From assembly GCA_037893225.1 (NCBI GenBank), contig JAZGUH010000103.1:930001-994000 (forward strand): a stretch of 64,000 bases of DNA, given 5' to 3'. Below the pieces are notes generated by a model, which ran no database searches, was not told the DNA's origin, and saw only the letters and a list, made by a program, of their open reading frames with translations. Positions within the stretch are counted from its first letter, which is position 1. Every line of letters begins with the position of its first letter. Positions 50,060 to 61,465 of the stretch are shown here, piece by piece. The position numbers and the translations under genes are program-made. The stretch is from Hippasteria phrygiana. Its lineage: Eukaryota; Echinodermata; Asteroidea; Valvatida; Goniasteridae.

Positions 50060-51861
50060 ATTTGAACACCCTTCCTTTTTGTAGGCGTGATGCTTTAGGA
50101 CAAAGTAAAGCCCTCTGAAAATAAAACAATTGTATCTACCGTGGGATGGGTCTCTCAATTCGAACGCACCATTCTCAGTGTGATATCTTGAGACCCTCTC
50201 AAAATGACATTTTTATGTGCCTCGCCGGAGGGCTGTAAAGTCAAACCCCTCCATATTCCAACACACAATTCTGAGTGTGATATTAGAGACAGAGAAAAAC
50301 CCTCTGAAAATAACATTTTGATGTGCCTTGCTGGAGGATGGTAGAAGTCAAGCGCCTCTATTTTCCAACACACCAATCTGAGTGTGATATTAGAGGCAGA
50401 GAGAAACCCTCTGAAAATGACATTTTGATGTGCCTTGCTGGAGGATGGTAAAAGTCAAACGCCTCTATATTCCAACACACCATTCTGAGTGCGATATTAG
50501 AGGCGGAGAGAAACCCTCTGAAAATGACATTTTGATGTACCTTGTTGGAGGATGGTAAAGTCAGACACCCCTATATTCCAACACCATTCTGAGTGTGATA
50601 TTGGAGGCAGAGAAGAACCCGCTGAAAATGACAATTTTATGTACCTTGTTGGAGGACGGTAAAGTCGGACACCTTTATATTCCAACACGCCATTCTGAGT
50701 GTGATATTTGAGGCGGAGAAAAACCCGCTAAAAATGACATTTGTATGTACCTTGCTAGAGGACGGTAAAGTCACACACCTAGCACACCATTCTGAACATG
50801 AAGACAGAGAAGAAATGGCCTCTGTGCATGAAATATATGTGTACCATGGTGGAGTACAGGCCTTGTGAATTGAACATACAGACAGAAGTAAGATTGCCTC
50901 TGTAAATGAAATATGGGTACCATGGTGGAGTACGGGCCTTCTGAGTTGAGCATACGGACAGAGAAGAAATGGCCTCTGTAAATGAAATATATGTGTACCA
51001 TGGTGGAGTACAGGCCTTTTGAGTTGAACAGACAGACAGACAGAGGAGAAATTGCCTCTGTAAATGAAATATATGTGTACCACGGTTGGGTACAGGGCTT
51101 TTGATTTGAACATACAGGCAGAGAAGAAATTGTCTCGGTAAATAGAACATTACAACAATTAAAAATAACAAATGGGTGCCATAGTGAGGACATGCCTTGT
51201 GAGTTGAACATGCCATTATATGGGTGTGGCACTTTTGGACAAAGAAGGAATTGTCTCTGTAAATACAACATTAATTGTGTGCCATTGTGGAGGACAGGCC
51301 TCGTGGTTTGAACATGCGATTATGAATGCGGCGCCTTTCGACAGAGAAAAAATGGACTCTGTAAATACTTAAAATTAAAAATGGAGCGTTGTGTACCATG
51401 GGGAGGACGGGCCTCCCAAATCGAACATACCATTGCGGGGGTGATACTTTCGGACAGAAAGACCTCTGCATATGAATCATTTATTTGCCATGATGAAGGA
51501 ACTTGCCTCTCCATTATTTTGCACACACCATTGTGATTTCGATACTTTCAGACAGAGAAAAAATCTTCTGAAAACGACATTTTGTGTACCTTGGTGGAGG
51601 ATGGACCACCCAATTTGGACCGCACTACTGTGAGGGTGGTATTTTCAGAGAGAGCATGGCCTTCTAATAATTAAGTTTGTATGCGCCATGGTGGAGGGCG
51701 GCCTGGGTCATCCAATTTGGACACGCTATCGTGATTTTGATATTTTCAGACAGAGAAAAAACCTCTGAAATGAAATTTGTATGTATCTTTCTGTGTGACC
51801 TGCTTTCATATTTAAACGCACCATTCTGATTGTGATATTTAGAAGCAGAGTAAAGCCTTCT

Positions 51862-51909
<48 letters not shown>

Positions 51910-52010
51910 GTGTACCATGGATAGTGGAGAACGGGCCTCCAATTCGAACACTTCATGTGATTTTGAGACAGAGAAAAGCCCCATGAAAATGGTATTTTAT
52001 GATGGATGGC
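50060..52010 (+). repeat. Degenerate ~106-bp tandem array
   Basis: About 18 units with the landmarks CATTCTGAGTGTGATATT, GAGGCAGAGAGAAACCCTCT, GAAAATGACATTTTGATG and CCTTGCTGGAGGATGG. The period is about 103-107 bp in the best-kept part (50171-50790) and irregular later. Many units hold a short GAGG/CCTC hairpin. Divergence is much higher than in the 238-bp satellite, so it is older or less homogenised. Long minus-strand frames here are repeat artefacts. Confidence 0.8.
51864..51906 (+). repeat. Poly-A tract inside the 106-bp array
   Basis: A run of about 42 A after CCTTCTGGT, within a unit. It is either an expanded short A-run or the tail of an inserted retrosequence; no retrosequence is visible. 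Confidence 0.9.
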
Positions 52011-54742
52011 GGGCCACCCAATGGTTCGCCTGTTTTGCAGTGTGGAACATGCGTGCTGTCTCAAGCAGCCTGCCTAAATTCCATTGACATTTGGGTCACG
52101 GTCTTTGAGGAGACTACACCTTTATATACTGTAAATTTACTCGTTCATAAAAGGGGAAAAATCGGTTGATGTTGCAGGATTTGGTCAGATCATCCCCAAT
52201 ATTTTGTACCATTCGCTTGGCGAACCGTATGGTTGTATTTTCTTTGTTCCCAGCTAAATCCCGAGTTCCTTTCCTCTCGCCGTCCGTATTCTGCTTATAG
52301 AAATGTGTGCCATCGTGTGTACTCAGAAATGATTTCTTTCTCGTGATGCCGCAGGAGTTTCCAGACGCCTCGTGTTTTCCCTATAGCTTGTTTGCAAAAC
52401 ATCCTCTCGATCAAACTGCAGTTCCGATTAAGACAGCGCTCCGCACCAGTTGGAACCGACCGGCCGGGAAACGTCCATTGTTAGCATTCGTCGGTTTTAT
52501 CGCCGCGTTTTGTAGTCTTGGTTCCGAGACCCTTTTGTCCCCATTTTTGTTTGCTTCCGCTACAACGAAGTCGCTGTTTCTCAGCGGATCGGCTCGACAA
52601 TGTATTCGATTCTAAAATCTTTGTATTACACGCTCTGAAAGAATCGATTCTACCGTTCTTTGCTCGGTTCTTTACTTCCACGTAGGTCTCGGATATTTCT
52701 CCAAGCGGGTCTTGGCTTTTTCTTGACTTTTTCGATCATTTTCCCCCGACTTTCCGGGGGAGACCATCAGTGATTGAGTTTGACCTTGATGAATGGATTA
52801 TTCATAATTTGGCTAGCCCGCGGTCACCCTGGGTACGGTTTTTGAGGTCGTGTTTCCGGAATTTAAAGTTCATCGCGCCGCTTTGCCCGTTGAAGGATTG
52901 CGCGATCCGCGTGACCCAGTTTGTCATGCCTGGGGAAGATATTTTTCGGGTTTGCGTGCAGGCAGACGTGTCGTTAAAATCCGCGGAGAAACTCCTGTAG
53001 TGCTGCTGGTTTGCGTTTCGCAGCTGAAGCTTATTTAGACATCAAATAAGTGTATACGAAATATTTGTGTGGCGCTTTCCAGAGACCAGTAGGGTAAGTA
53101 TTTTAAAGACTCCATTCAGCATGGCAAAGAATAACGAAAAATAACTCGACGAACGGTACAGTGTTTGTGGACAAACACAGGGCTGTTTCGTTTTTGTGTA
53201 AAGTTTGGTGATTGAAATGAAATTTCAAAAATAAAAAAAAATAAAAAATATTAGAAAATTAGCCGATGAAGTCATCATGACGTCGCTTCGGCTTCTGTAT
53301 GCTGGTGGCAGTATCTGCCTGCCCGCCGGTTTTCATGGCGATCGGACCTATCCTGGTGCATGTTTTAAAAAAAAATAAAAAAAAAAAAATAACATTGTTG
53401 GTGATGTCATCATGACGTCACACATTTTCTCCCTTTTGGGGCGTATCTTTGAGACGTGCCAGGGCTGTAACACAGGGAATTTTCGAGGTATCTTGTTTTG
53501 TTCGCTGGATGTGTTGGGAGGATGTTGCGGTTTTGAGATTTCAAGGTTCATGGGGGTCGCGTGATGACGTTTATCGTGGCGTAAATGTTCGGCGTGCATT
53601 CTGAGCAGTTGGTCTGGGTGTCTGCCACGTTTGAAGCCAGTCGGCAGCATAAAGGTGGCCAGGGTGCCGGTTCGAAGGAGGGCGTGTGCGGGTGCTGTGG
53701 GCATTTGGCTGGGGAAAGGGAAGGAAGGAAAAGAAGCTTAGCGGGAACGGAGGCTGTTTCGGAAAAGTTTCCGAAACAGCCAATAATAATAATAATAGTA
53801 ATACCGAGAAGGATGATGAGTGAGCATGTGAGATATTTCTATTCTTCCGAATGTAAATTGAAAGGTATAACCTTGGTTGGCAGCTAGTGTCTTTACGTAC
53901 TTACTATTCCGCCTTTCCAAATTTCCGCATCATAATTGATTTTATATTAAATTTATGTTTTCAAAGCAATAATATTCACGCACAGGAAAACATCAGAAGA
54001 GTTTCACAAATGGTGGTGCGCGTACGCGTGACATCCAAACTTGTTATGGTTCAGTATAATCCAATGAAACATTGTCCACATAAAGAAGTATTGATTAGTG
54101 ACTGCAACCACATCATTTCGGGTTTGTGGGGATGCAGAATATATCTCCACTTACACACACTTTCTAGCAAGATCACCCACAGATAGACAATAACTCCAGA
54201 AAAAAGAGAAAATGAAGATAGACCAGAAGGCAATTAATATGGAGTATTATGTTTCAGGTGGAAATTACAAATCCGCGCGCTTGAGTGAGGGCAGCCATGA
54301 GATTACCCGACGATATGTACATGCATGATTGTACACTGCATGAGTTAGGACACTGGTGTGGAACGAACTGAGGTGTTCAATTAAAATAAAAGAGTGTACA
54401 TTTATGGAGATCAGCCAGTTTGTATATAGGCCTAAGTAAAAGTATTATACATTTTGGTTTTCTTCATTGCCACACGTAATAGAGTAGGCCTATACTGTTT
54501 CCAGTTTCTTTGTTCACTTTGAAAATGTGTCCGGGTTTGCCTGTGGTCAGTTTTCATTGTGGATTGTTTGACGAATTTTAAGTTCAGAAGTCGTATCACT
54601 CATTGAGTGATCCCCACAATGTCGCTTCCTAGGTTGTATGGTAAAAATGGGTGTGGCCCCTGGCCATACGGCATTCTGGGTTTATGACTTCTGGCTAGCG
54701 CTAACCCGAGCAAGGATACTGACAATTTGGGAGACCGCTGGC
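52010..54742. other. Unrecognised interior with no supported gene
   Basis: Frames of up to about 118 codons are present, but none has motifs I recognise. The part at 52300-53040 has a more coding-like base composition (frames at 52307-52615 and 52770-53000) and might be a relic of the element's own gene. The motif GTCATCATGACGTC occurs twice (about 53270 and 53410). Confidence 0.4.
53752..53781 (+). repeat. 30-bp perfect palindrome followed by AAT repeats
   Basis: GGCTGTTTCGGAAA and TTTCCGAAACAGCC flank AG. A short AAT microsatellite follows directly. It could form a strong hairpin; function unknown. Confidence 0.85.
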
Positions 54743-54790
54743 ATGGGGCGGGATGGCTCAGTTGGTAGCGCGGCCTGTACGGTAGCTCCC
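54743..54790 (+). mobile_element. tRNA-like SINE head
   Basis: GGGATGGCTCAGTTGGTAGC contains a good RNA polymerase III A box (TGGCTCAGTTGG). No B box or acceptor-stem pairing follows, so this is not an intact tRNA gene. It is probably the 5' part of a truncated tRNA-derived SINE. Confidence 0.55.
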
Positions 54791-54872
54791 CCCCCCCCTA
54801 AAAAGATTTTAAAAAGAGGTGCAAAGTCTTATTGCTTAACCCTAACCCCCAAGGGGTATTATCTAGGGCTAG
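54786..54872 (+). repeat. 86-bp direct repeat, copy 1
   Basis: A C-run followed by CTAAAAAGATTTTAAAAAGA, AACCCTAACCCCCAAGGGG and CTAGGGCTAGGCACCC. It follows the SINE head. Confidence 0.85.
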
Positions 54873-55002
54873 GCACCCAGATGCAACAGAATGCACCAGG
54901 CACACACCCGATTTCCTAGTTATGTAGCTTCATGCCAAACCTGTTAATTTTTTTTTCTCAAACATGTCAAATACTAGGCGTCGTGGGGGGGGGGGGGGTG
55001 CT

Positions 55003-55090
55003 CCCCCCCTAAAAAGATTTTAAAAAGAGGTGCAAAGTCTTATTGCTTAACCCTAACCCCCAAGGGGTATTATCTAGGGCTAGGCACCCG
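55003..55090 (+). repeat. 86-bp direct repeat, copy 2
   Basis: Nearly exact second copy, 217 bp downstream, preceded by a G-run and GTGCTCCCCCCC. The SINE head is not repeated. Confidence 0.85.
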
Positions 55091-55286
55091 CATAAAATTC
55101 ATGTTTTTATTGAATTTTCCCCTCTTTTATTCAATTGAGGGAGTGGGGGAATGTGTGCACTATCCAGCTATCCAGAGCACCTGAGATGAAATGGTAGGAA
55201 CTAAAAAATTTAGAATTTTACAATCTATAAAAAGCAACATTTTTCTGTCTTGATTTATTATCCTTTTACTGTGTTCATCAATTTAG

Positions 55287-55403
55287 GAGGAGGTGAACGA
55301 CCAAAAAGGGATGATCTCCTGGAGGAGGTGCTGGAGGTTTTGGCACCAGCATCCAAAGACGGAGTCGTTGGACGAGGGGAGGGAGAATCCATCCCTAATG
55401 CAG
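55287..55403 (+). CDS. Myb/SANT-like Harbinger partner, middle exon
   Basis: A 117-nt exon between ATCAATTTAG and GTGGAG. It encodes GGGERPKRDDLLEEVLEVLA, then an acidic/Gly stretch. A Gly-rich GGG-P segment followed by an EEVLEVL helix is typical of the region after the Myb/SANT-like DNA-binding domain in Harbinger partner proteins (NAIF1-like). The DNA-binding exon should lie upstream but is not recognisable, so it may be lost. The phases fit the next exon exactly. Confidence 0.55.
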
Positions 55404-55419
55404 GTGGAGTTATTTGTAT

Positions 55420-55715
55420 ATTTATCTTCAAGCAAACTTGAATCCTCCGTGTGTTGTGCTGCATAAACCATTGGTAATTCAAAAGCTGCATGTTTGCGTC
55501 CCATGTGGATCGTCACGTCCGTTTCGACACACCCTTGTTACGTTTTCCAGAACGCACCAGCAACTTGTCATGGATCTTTTTCTTTGGATGCAAATAACAT
55601 CGACAAATCTGACTGTTATTGATGCATGCGTTTACGTGGTACGTTTCATTTCACGCACAGCGCCGTGCACGTTTGTTCCATCTGTACTGCACGTTAAGTT
55701 TGCTTGAAGATAAAT
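55420..55715 (+). mobile_element. TIR element in the Myb-partner intron
   Basis: Its ends are 20-bp perfect inverted repeats with the core TTTATCTTCAAGCAAACTT. It lies 16 bp after the 5' splice site. Sequence right of it (GTTATCCCACTC to CCCATATACC, 55718-55780) matches half of the foldback that adjoins the same ends at 32121-32244. Confidence 0.75.
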
Positions 55716-55841
55716 TAGTTATCCCACTCACGCTTGTGGAACACAGAATAATGTAGTGCATCCGAGTCCCATATACCTTCGGCCTCGTGTGCAGCGTATT
55801 CTTATTCTATTCAATCAATTGCTAATTTGTCTTGTTCACAG

Positions 55842-56218
55842 CATCTACCACTCAAGAAGATGACGAGGCTGACGATGATGATGAGGTCGATGATGATGAT
55901 GATGATACATTGAACACCTCAGCAGCTGAAGCTGAAATATTCGAAGCTGTCACACCGTCAGCATCATCATCGTCATCGAGGGCTGCTTTGCCCATACATA
56001 CTGCAACACGCCGGACATCTTCATGTAAATCCTATGTATCTAATAGGGAAATTTATGACCTGGAAAAAGAACGTTTGGAAATCGAGAAAGAAAGACTACA
56101 AATTCAGAGGCAACATTTGCAAGTTGCACAGGAATTGAATGTGAACTTGCAAATGATAATTGCCATCGCTTGCCAGCAGCACAGAATTGCAGTGGTCCCT
56201 GATGAGAGCTCTTCTTAA
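55842..56218 (+). CDS. Myb/SANT-like Harbinger partner, last exon
   Basis: It starts after TTGTTCACAG and ends at a TAA. It encodes 125 residues: an acidic run (DDEADDDDE and further Asp), a Ser/Ala linker, then a charged coiled-coil-like helix (EIYDLEKERLEIEKERLQIQ) and a C-terminal helix with LNVNLQMIIAIACQQHRIA. This layout matches the C-terminal part of Myb-like proteins encoded beside Harbinger transposases, which help import the transposase and bind DNA. It is transcribed divergently from the minus-strand transposase, as usual for animal Harbinger elements. Confidence 0.6.
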
Positions 56219-56280
56219 AAGTACGGATTTCCAAACATTCTTTTTCTATGTCATAAGGTTCCCTATAATTTTAAAATATA

Positions 56281-56912
56281 GGGTGGGTTGAAAAGAAAGT
56301 GACCAAATTTTAAAAAAAATATTTTAGAAAATACATGTATGTGGCTGGCTCCATTAACAATAACACAGGGATAAAGTACATGTTATTGACTAGTAACTGT
56401 GAGATTTTCCCAGAATTTAGTACTCTATTCCGGAGTTCTGTTTTTATGAAAAGATCACAACATTCAGCTTTTCACCACTGATTGTTTACCGTTCTACAAG
56501 CTGATGAATACCCATTACATATTGGGACGTTATCCAACTTCCCCGAATGAACGAAAAGTTGCAAAGGACAACAAAACAAAAATAGCCATGAATATTTCAT
56601 TTTCAGGAAAATGAGTTGACTTGTTACTCATATTCAAAGCACAAAATCTGAATACTCACTTGTCCATGAATGCCTGTGTGCAATCTGTAATTCTCACTCG
56701 GCTTAATAGCCATGGACAGCTTTTTAATAAAAAGCTCTTTCAGTAAACATTGCATAACTTGTTATGGCATGGATCAAGGCCCTCATAACTGTTTTCAGAT
56801 GAGAGCAAGAACATGATCTTTTAAGACGTACTTCATTAGTGTGTCAAATTGGATTGTTTTTTAAAGAAAAAAAAACATTAATCTGGGTCACTTTCTTTTT
56901 GACTCACCCTCT
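56281..56912 (+). mobile_element. mariner-like MITE, 632 bp
   Basis: The left end GGGTGGGTTGAAAAGAAAGT is inverted at the right as ACTTTCTTTTTGACTCACCC, with TA on both sides. Such ends (GGGTG-GTC-AAAAGAAAGTGACC) fit mariner/Tc1 derivatives. No transposase frame is present. Confidence 0.65.
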
Positions 56913-58137
56913 ATAATTTAAGTTCACACAGTTATAGTTTTGTCCTTCATGAAAATATATAGAAAGATAGTATGCATCTTTCACACATTTCAATTTTCAG
57001 ACTTTTTAATTGACAATGTCATCCATGCAGCCGATTTCATGTAACTTTATGCAATGACATAAAGTACACTCAAGGCCACAATTTATTGTATAAGTTGCAC
57101 AACATTTCAGTCATGACAATTTCAAGAAAGTTTCTTGGAGCCAGAACATGATCAACTTTGTAGATCACCAAGTACAACAGGAAAAACAATAACAAACACT
57201 GATTGGTATAGTTCATTACCACCTTTTATTGTCTGCAACTCTACAAAAAAGGGGGTGTCGTTACACATCAAATTCTCGTTATCCCTAACAGTCCTGTATA
57301 TTCCAAATTTCAATACGATTTTTCACACCACCTTGGGAGTTAGAGTTAAATTAACTTTACACAAAATTAATCAATCACTAAAATGTACACTGCCACCTCC
57401 ATCCGCCATTAGGGCTATTTACAAAACTAAGAATGATTTTTATATTCATCTTTGGGGTCGTATGATTTAAGGCTTGTAATTTAGCGCAGGTACTTACGTG
57501 ATAAATTCTAAGTTGCACTTGACTAAATATTGAAATATTTAGTCTGAAAATGTATGAAATGTCTGAAAGATGCATATCTTGTACACTAATAATGTCTTTT
57601 CTTGGATTCAAAAGGTCTCATTTTACACAAAAGTACATGTATACAAATCCTGGCTCATCATTTTAGAAACAGTTGCAGAATGTTTGATATAGTTAGAAAT
57701 TTATGCATTGCTACATGTAAGTACATGTAACAGATCAAGATTCAGCAAAAAAAATATTGAGAAAATGCACCCTCCAAAATAAATTTGCACTTTACTGCCA
57801 TACATCCTCAATCCCCGAAATACTCCAAAAGCCCCTTTGTGGGCATAGGACGATTAAATGGTGTACGTGTATGCATACCTTCATTCTTGATGTTTTACAA
57901 AAAGAATTATTTTACCTGGTATACGGTCAAGTACATTGCTCATTTGGGGACTTTTAAGTAAATGTATTTACATTTGCTTTGCATTGCTCTGGGCCCTTGG
58001 TGACCTTGGTGACCATCTAATCCTGCTGACATCTACTTTTTTTTTTAGATTTCGACTTTCCATTTCTGTGACACTAAAACCTGCAAATGCAAGTACATTT
58101 GTACATTGTAATATTTAGGCATTGCTAAAGTGCTGAA
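56913..58137. other. Non-coding spacer between the two Harbinger genes
   Basis: AT-rich, with no supported gene. The 111-codon frame at 57135-57470 shows no recognisable motif. ACATGTA words are frequent. Confidence 0.5.
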
Positions 58138-58495
58138 TTACAAGCTGATCTCTGTAAAAGCGACCATCATGGACAGGACCATTATATGGGGGACTTGAAC
58201 TTCATCCTCCTCAACTTGGTCATCTATTTCTGGCTCTCCAAACTCCTTAGCCTTGTTATGGAGAACGGTGCAAGCAAGGATAACGGTGCTTGCCCTTCTT
58301 GGACTTATCCTTAACCCAACTGCCAAACAGGGGAAGCGCCTTTTAATTTGGCCAAAAACCTGCTCAATTATCACCCTGGTTCGTTTTAGACTGGCATTGA
58401 ATCGCCGCTCCCCTCTGGTGTGTGGGTCGTGGTAGGGTGTCATCAACCAAGGGCGTAGGGCATACCCAGTATCCCCCACTAGCAATCCTTCAAGT
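58138..58495 (-). CDS. Harbinger transposase exon 4
   Basis: It starts after CTATCACAG and ends at the stop. It encodes LEGLLVGDTGYALRPWL through the catalytic Glu segment and an acidic tail (EFGEPEIDDQVEEDE). Confidence 0.8.
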
Positions 58496-60490
58496 CTGTG
58501 ATAGAAACAAAATGGTTGTTGCAAATTACACATGTACTTTGAACCTTAAGACACATTTTTTGTTCTTCAATGTAATTCAATAACGTACATGTTTTGTAGG
58601 TCTCCTCTACTTTAGTGTTGTCAAAGGAGGGTGTATTTAGAATGGGGGGGTTAAATTTTATTCTTTAGCCAAACGTGCTTCTCCTAACCTGACCCATTCT
58701 ACCATAGTAGGGTTGGAAATTGCTCAAGTTCATGTACATGAATGCAATTAACATGGATAGTATTAAAGGTTTCTACATTCTGATACAAACCTTCCATTTT
58801 CAAACATGTCTCCAACGACACTGGCATGTAGTATGGCACTATCGTGGGTGCTCCCAGGCCATCTGGCAACCACATTTTTTATTTTGTAGTTGGCATTGCA
58901 AATCATTTGCACATTGAGGCTGTGAAAGCCTTTGCGATTGACGAACACATACTCGTCGTCTCCCATAGGTGACCCGTACAGGCGAATATGCGTGCAGTCA
59001 ACGGCACCGACAACCCCATGGGAAAAAAAACATACTTGTGCAATGCAAATTACAATATTGCAATTAACCTGACATTTAGTTGTATTTTGTACGGGCTTGC
59101 TATTAAAAGCTACACATATTTGATAAAGATAGATAACATGGTAATTGAAGTGACCAAAAGCAAAAAAGATTGTGGTACCTACATGTAGGTAAAACTGTTC
59201 TTGCATATTGTCCTGTGTTTTAAGTTTAACTGAAACAAGGAAGTTATAGAGTATGTTACCTGGGAAACCTGCCTTCACAAAGAAATCATGCTTTGTTTGT
59301 GTCAGCTCTCTTGCAGTGACAGGAAATTTTACAGTGTCATTCACTGTGTTGGCAAGTGCCCCCGATACTCTGTGCAGTATTCTACAAGCTGATGACACCG
59401 ATACATCATGTAGGTCTCCCTGCATTGAATAGAACGATCCTGTCGCATAGAATCTCAATGCTGCTAACACCTGATGAATTGGCGATATTGGATTACTCCT
59501 CTGTAAATAATGCAAAATGTAAGATGGACCTATTAATTTAGAAACGTTTAAAAACTAAGATCCTAATGTATACAATGTACAGTATGTATACACCCAGTAT
59601 TAAAATTTGCATTTAAATACATGTTTTCTTTATATTTATTTTCTTTCTTTAATGCAATTTTATTTCTCCTTGTTTTCCCCCTTGTGAACAATTTATGTAT
59701 ATATACATGTACAGACATATTATTAGAAATAAAATACAGAAAAAATGCCATTTTTGTTCGTGTTTATTGTACGTGTATATATTGTATTGAAAACAAACTT
59801 TTGTTTGAGCGTTTGATTTGATTGTTCTTCAAGTTTCCAACTCCCACTCTACCGGTGAACTGGCTAACTTATCTATATTTTGAGAATTTGCTTGAACCCC
59901 CAACAAGCCCCGTCCCTAACCCTACCCACCCGTATTTATATGGACCTTTTAGAAATCAGCTTAAGGAAAAAGTAGGCCCCCAACTAATGGGACTATCATT
60001 TAAATTTTGGTGTTATGCTTCAGAAACATTTAACCAGTTGAAGCCAAAGGTTAAAATATTCACATTTGGATTATTTCTCTCTGATTCAGACTTTAGAGCC
60101 GAAGTCGAAGTCAAGGTTTCTGAAAAAGAACGACGTTTTCCCATCGATCTCCCGTCACATGGGGGCGCTATTCAACCTTTTGTGACAAAACGTGTTCGAA
60201 TGAATTTAACTAAATAATAATTGCAATAGGCCTAGATTTGAGGAAATGGTTACTAACATTAGTTAATTTAACCATAACTCAATATTACTACGGAAAATTA
60301 CCCGTGTAGGGCGCTTCAAAACCTGTCGCAGATCTTCAACAATTCTGAAAATCCCCTCCCGAGAGAACCTATAGCGCCCTCTCACTTCTTCGTCTACGAG
60401 ATTATCTAAAGGATTTGTCCTGTCTCGAAATAATCTTTCTCGCCGAAGTGCTCTTCGGTCTTCACGTTGGGCAAGCAGCATCAACGCCAT
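58138..60490 (-). CDS. PIF/Harbinger transposase (HARBI1-like), four exons
   Basis: Exons on the minus strand are 60302-60490, 59260-59500, 58791-59016 and 58138-58495, giving about 337 residues, close to the usual ~350. The start MALMLLAQRED was chosen because exon 1 then has family-like length. Exon 1 holds the N-terminal helical region (YRFSREGIFRIVEDL), ending RPTR. Exon 2 continues RSNPISPIHQVLAALRFYA, then TGSF and GFPG. Exon 3 has GAVDCTH (D150) and WPGSTHDS (D202). Exon 4 has GDTGYALRPWLMTPY (D227) and IIEQVFGQIKRRF (E263). These are the DDE endonuclease landmarks. The exon 3 acceptor reads CATG where CAG is expected: one T splits the AG. All other junctions are canonical and in phase, so the gene is nearly intact but probably not spliced correctly. 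Confidence 0.85.
58791..59016 (-). CDS. Harbinger transposase exon 3
   Basis: It encodes GVVGAVDCTHIRLYGSP through NGR. The donor AAG/GTTTGT is acceptable. The acceptor is damaged, as described for the whole gene. Confidence 0.75.
59260..59500 (-). CDS. Harbinger transposase exon 2
   Basis: It lies between TTTACAG and GTAACA. It encodes RSNPISPIHQVLAALRFYAT through KAGFPG. Confidence 0.82.
60302..60490 (-). CDS. Harbinger transposase exon 1
   Basis: Sixty-three codons from MALMLL to RPTR, then donor GTAATT. An upstream in-frame Met at 60550 is possible but lies inside the subterminal repeat region. Confidence 0.75.
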
Positions 60491-60499
60491 TTTTAGGAC

Positions 60500-60690
60500 A
60501 CATAGCAACGACTTACGCCACCTAAAGTCATGGCGTAAGTTACGCCACATTTTATAGCGTAAATCAGTGAGTTACGCCATATCCCGATACTGCGTAACTT
60601 TCGTGAAATCCGTCCTAAAGTTATTGCGCAACTTACGCAATAAGATGTGGCGCAAGTGGACTTACGCCATAAAGTAAAGTTTCGTGAAAT
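60500..60690 (-). repeat. Probable right end and subterminal repeats of the Harbinger element
   Basis: Dense copies of TTACGCC/GGCGTAA and TTGCGTAA words occur, including the palindrome GGCGTAAGTTACGCC, then TTTCGTGAAAT twice (about 60600 and 60681). Read from the outside, GATTTCACGAAACTTTAC fits Harbinger terminal repeats, which often contain TTTCACGAAA. The matching left end was not found. Confidence 0.5.
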
Positions 60691-61402
60691 CGGCTGCTGG
60701 CCATGATGACTGGCTGCCAAAAAAAAAAAAAAAAAAAACCAAGCCGGCATACATGTTGGTACAGGTGATTTAACAAAACTGGCAAAAACTCATCTTTTAT
60801 GAAAAGGTAATTAGAAAAATTGAGACATGTTTTATTCATTCATTTCATTCGCATTGGCTGGTTGGAATCCTGGATTGAAGGGTGCGCCTGCAGGTGAGTT
60901 GTCATTGTCGGGAGCGTCCGTATCAAGGACAAACCTGAGAAACTCCAAGTTATTCAACCTTTAGGAGCGCCAAGCCGTTATTTTGTATAGCCATGTATCA
61001 TGCTGACGTATATGTATCCACAGGGTGCATGTGGGGTTTGTGTGGTAATGTTTGTTTGTCTCGGATTTTGCGCGTTCCATGTGGAACTGTGGTTGATGTG
61101 GTTGGACGATGATTCGCAGGCTGCGTTGACACGATTCAGGTGCGCTTCGACCGCGATAGGTCGAATCTTTCCGCGCACATGCTGCATCTTGGTTACAAGG
61201 TGGTGCAATTTGTTAGCAGGGCGCGTTCGCAGTGAGCTGATGGCCCTGTTTGCGCATGCTTCAAGTACATATCCCGCATTACCGGATGAGGTAAGGGTTA
61301 GGTAAGGGTGAGGTACGGGTGAGGTATGGGTGGTATTTAGGGGGTCTAACAGCCAGGGAAAGGGAGTGGCTAAGCTATCTTGGTTCGGAGCGAAGAATCT
61401 CT
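60691..61402. other. Interior right of the Harbinger insertion
   Basis: A poly-A run at about 60719-60738, then GC-richer sequence with frames of up to 154 codons on the minus strand. No motif is recognised. GGTAAGGGT, GGTGAGGTA and similar short repeats occur at 61290-61330. Confidence 0.4.
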
Positions 61403-61465
61403 CGCCCATATCTAAACCTCGTAGACTCTGGAGCCCGAACAAAGCGGTGGTGCAAATAGAGTACT
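61403..61465 (+). repeat. B1, internal copy of the right terminal repeat
   Basis: It starts CGCCCATATCTAAACCTCG and ends GTGCAAATAGAGTACT. It differs from B2 at one of 63 bases. Its final ACT is the first ACT of A2. Confidence 0.85.

Noticed and set aside
50779..51271. Minus-strand frames of 145-166 codons at 50.8-51.3 kb
   Set aside because: They lie in the 106-bp degenerate array and show repeated variants of one short peptide.
52307..53000. Two frames with coding-like composition
   Set aside because: No motif of RT, RNase H, recombinase or Gag could be seen; kept only as an unnamed relic.
54743..54790. A functional tRNA gene
   Set aside because: No B box, anticodon arm or acceptor-stem complement follows the A box.
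54836..54850. Telomere-like AACCCTAACCC
   Set aside because: Only two units, and it is part of an 86-bp duplicated segment.
57135..57470. 111-codon frame between the Harbinger genes
   Set aside because: AT-rich, no recognisable motif, no splice or context support.
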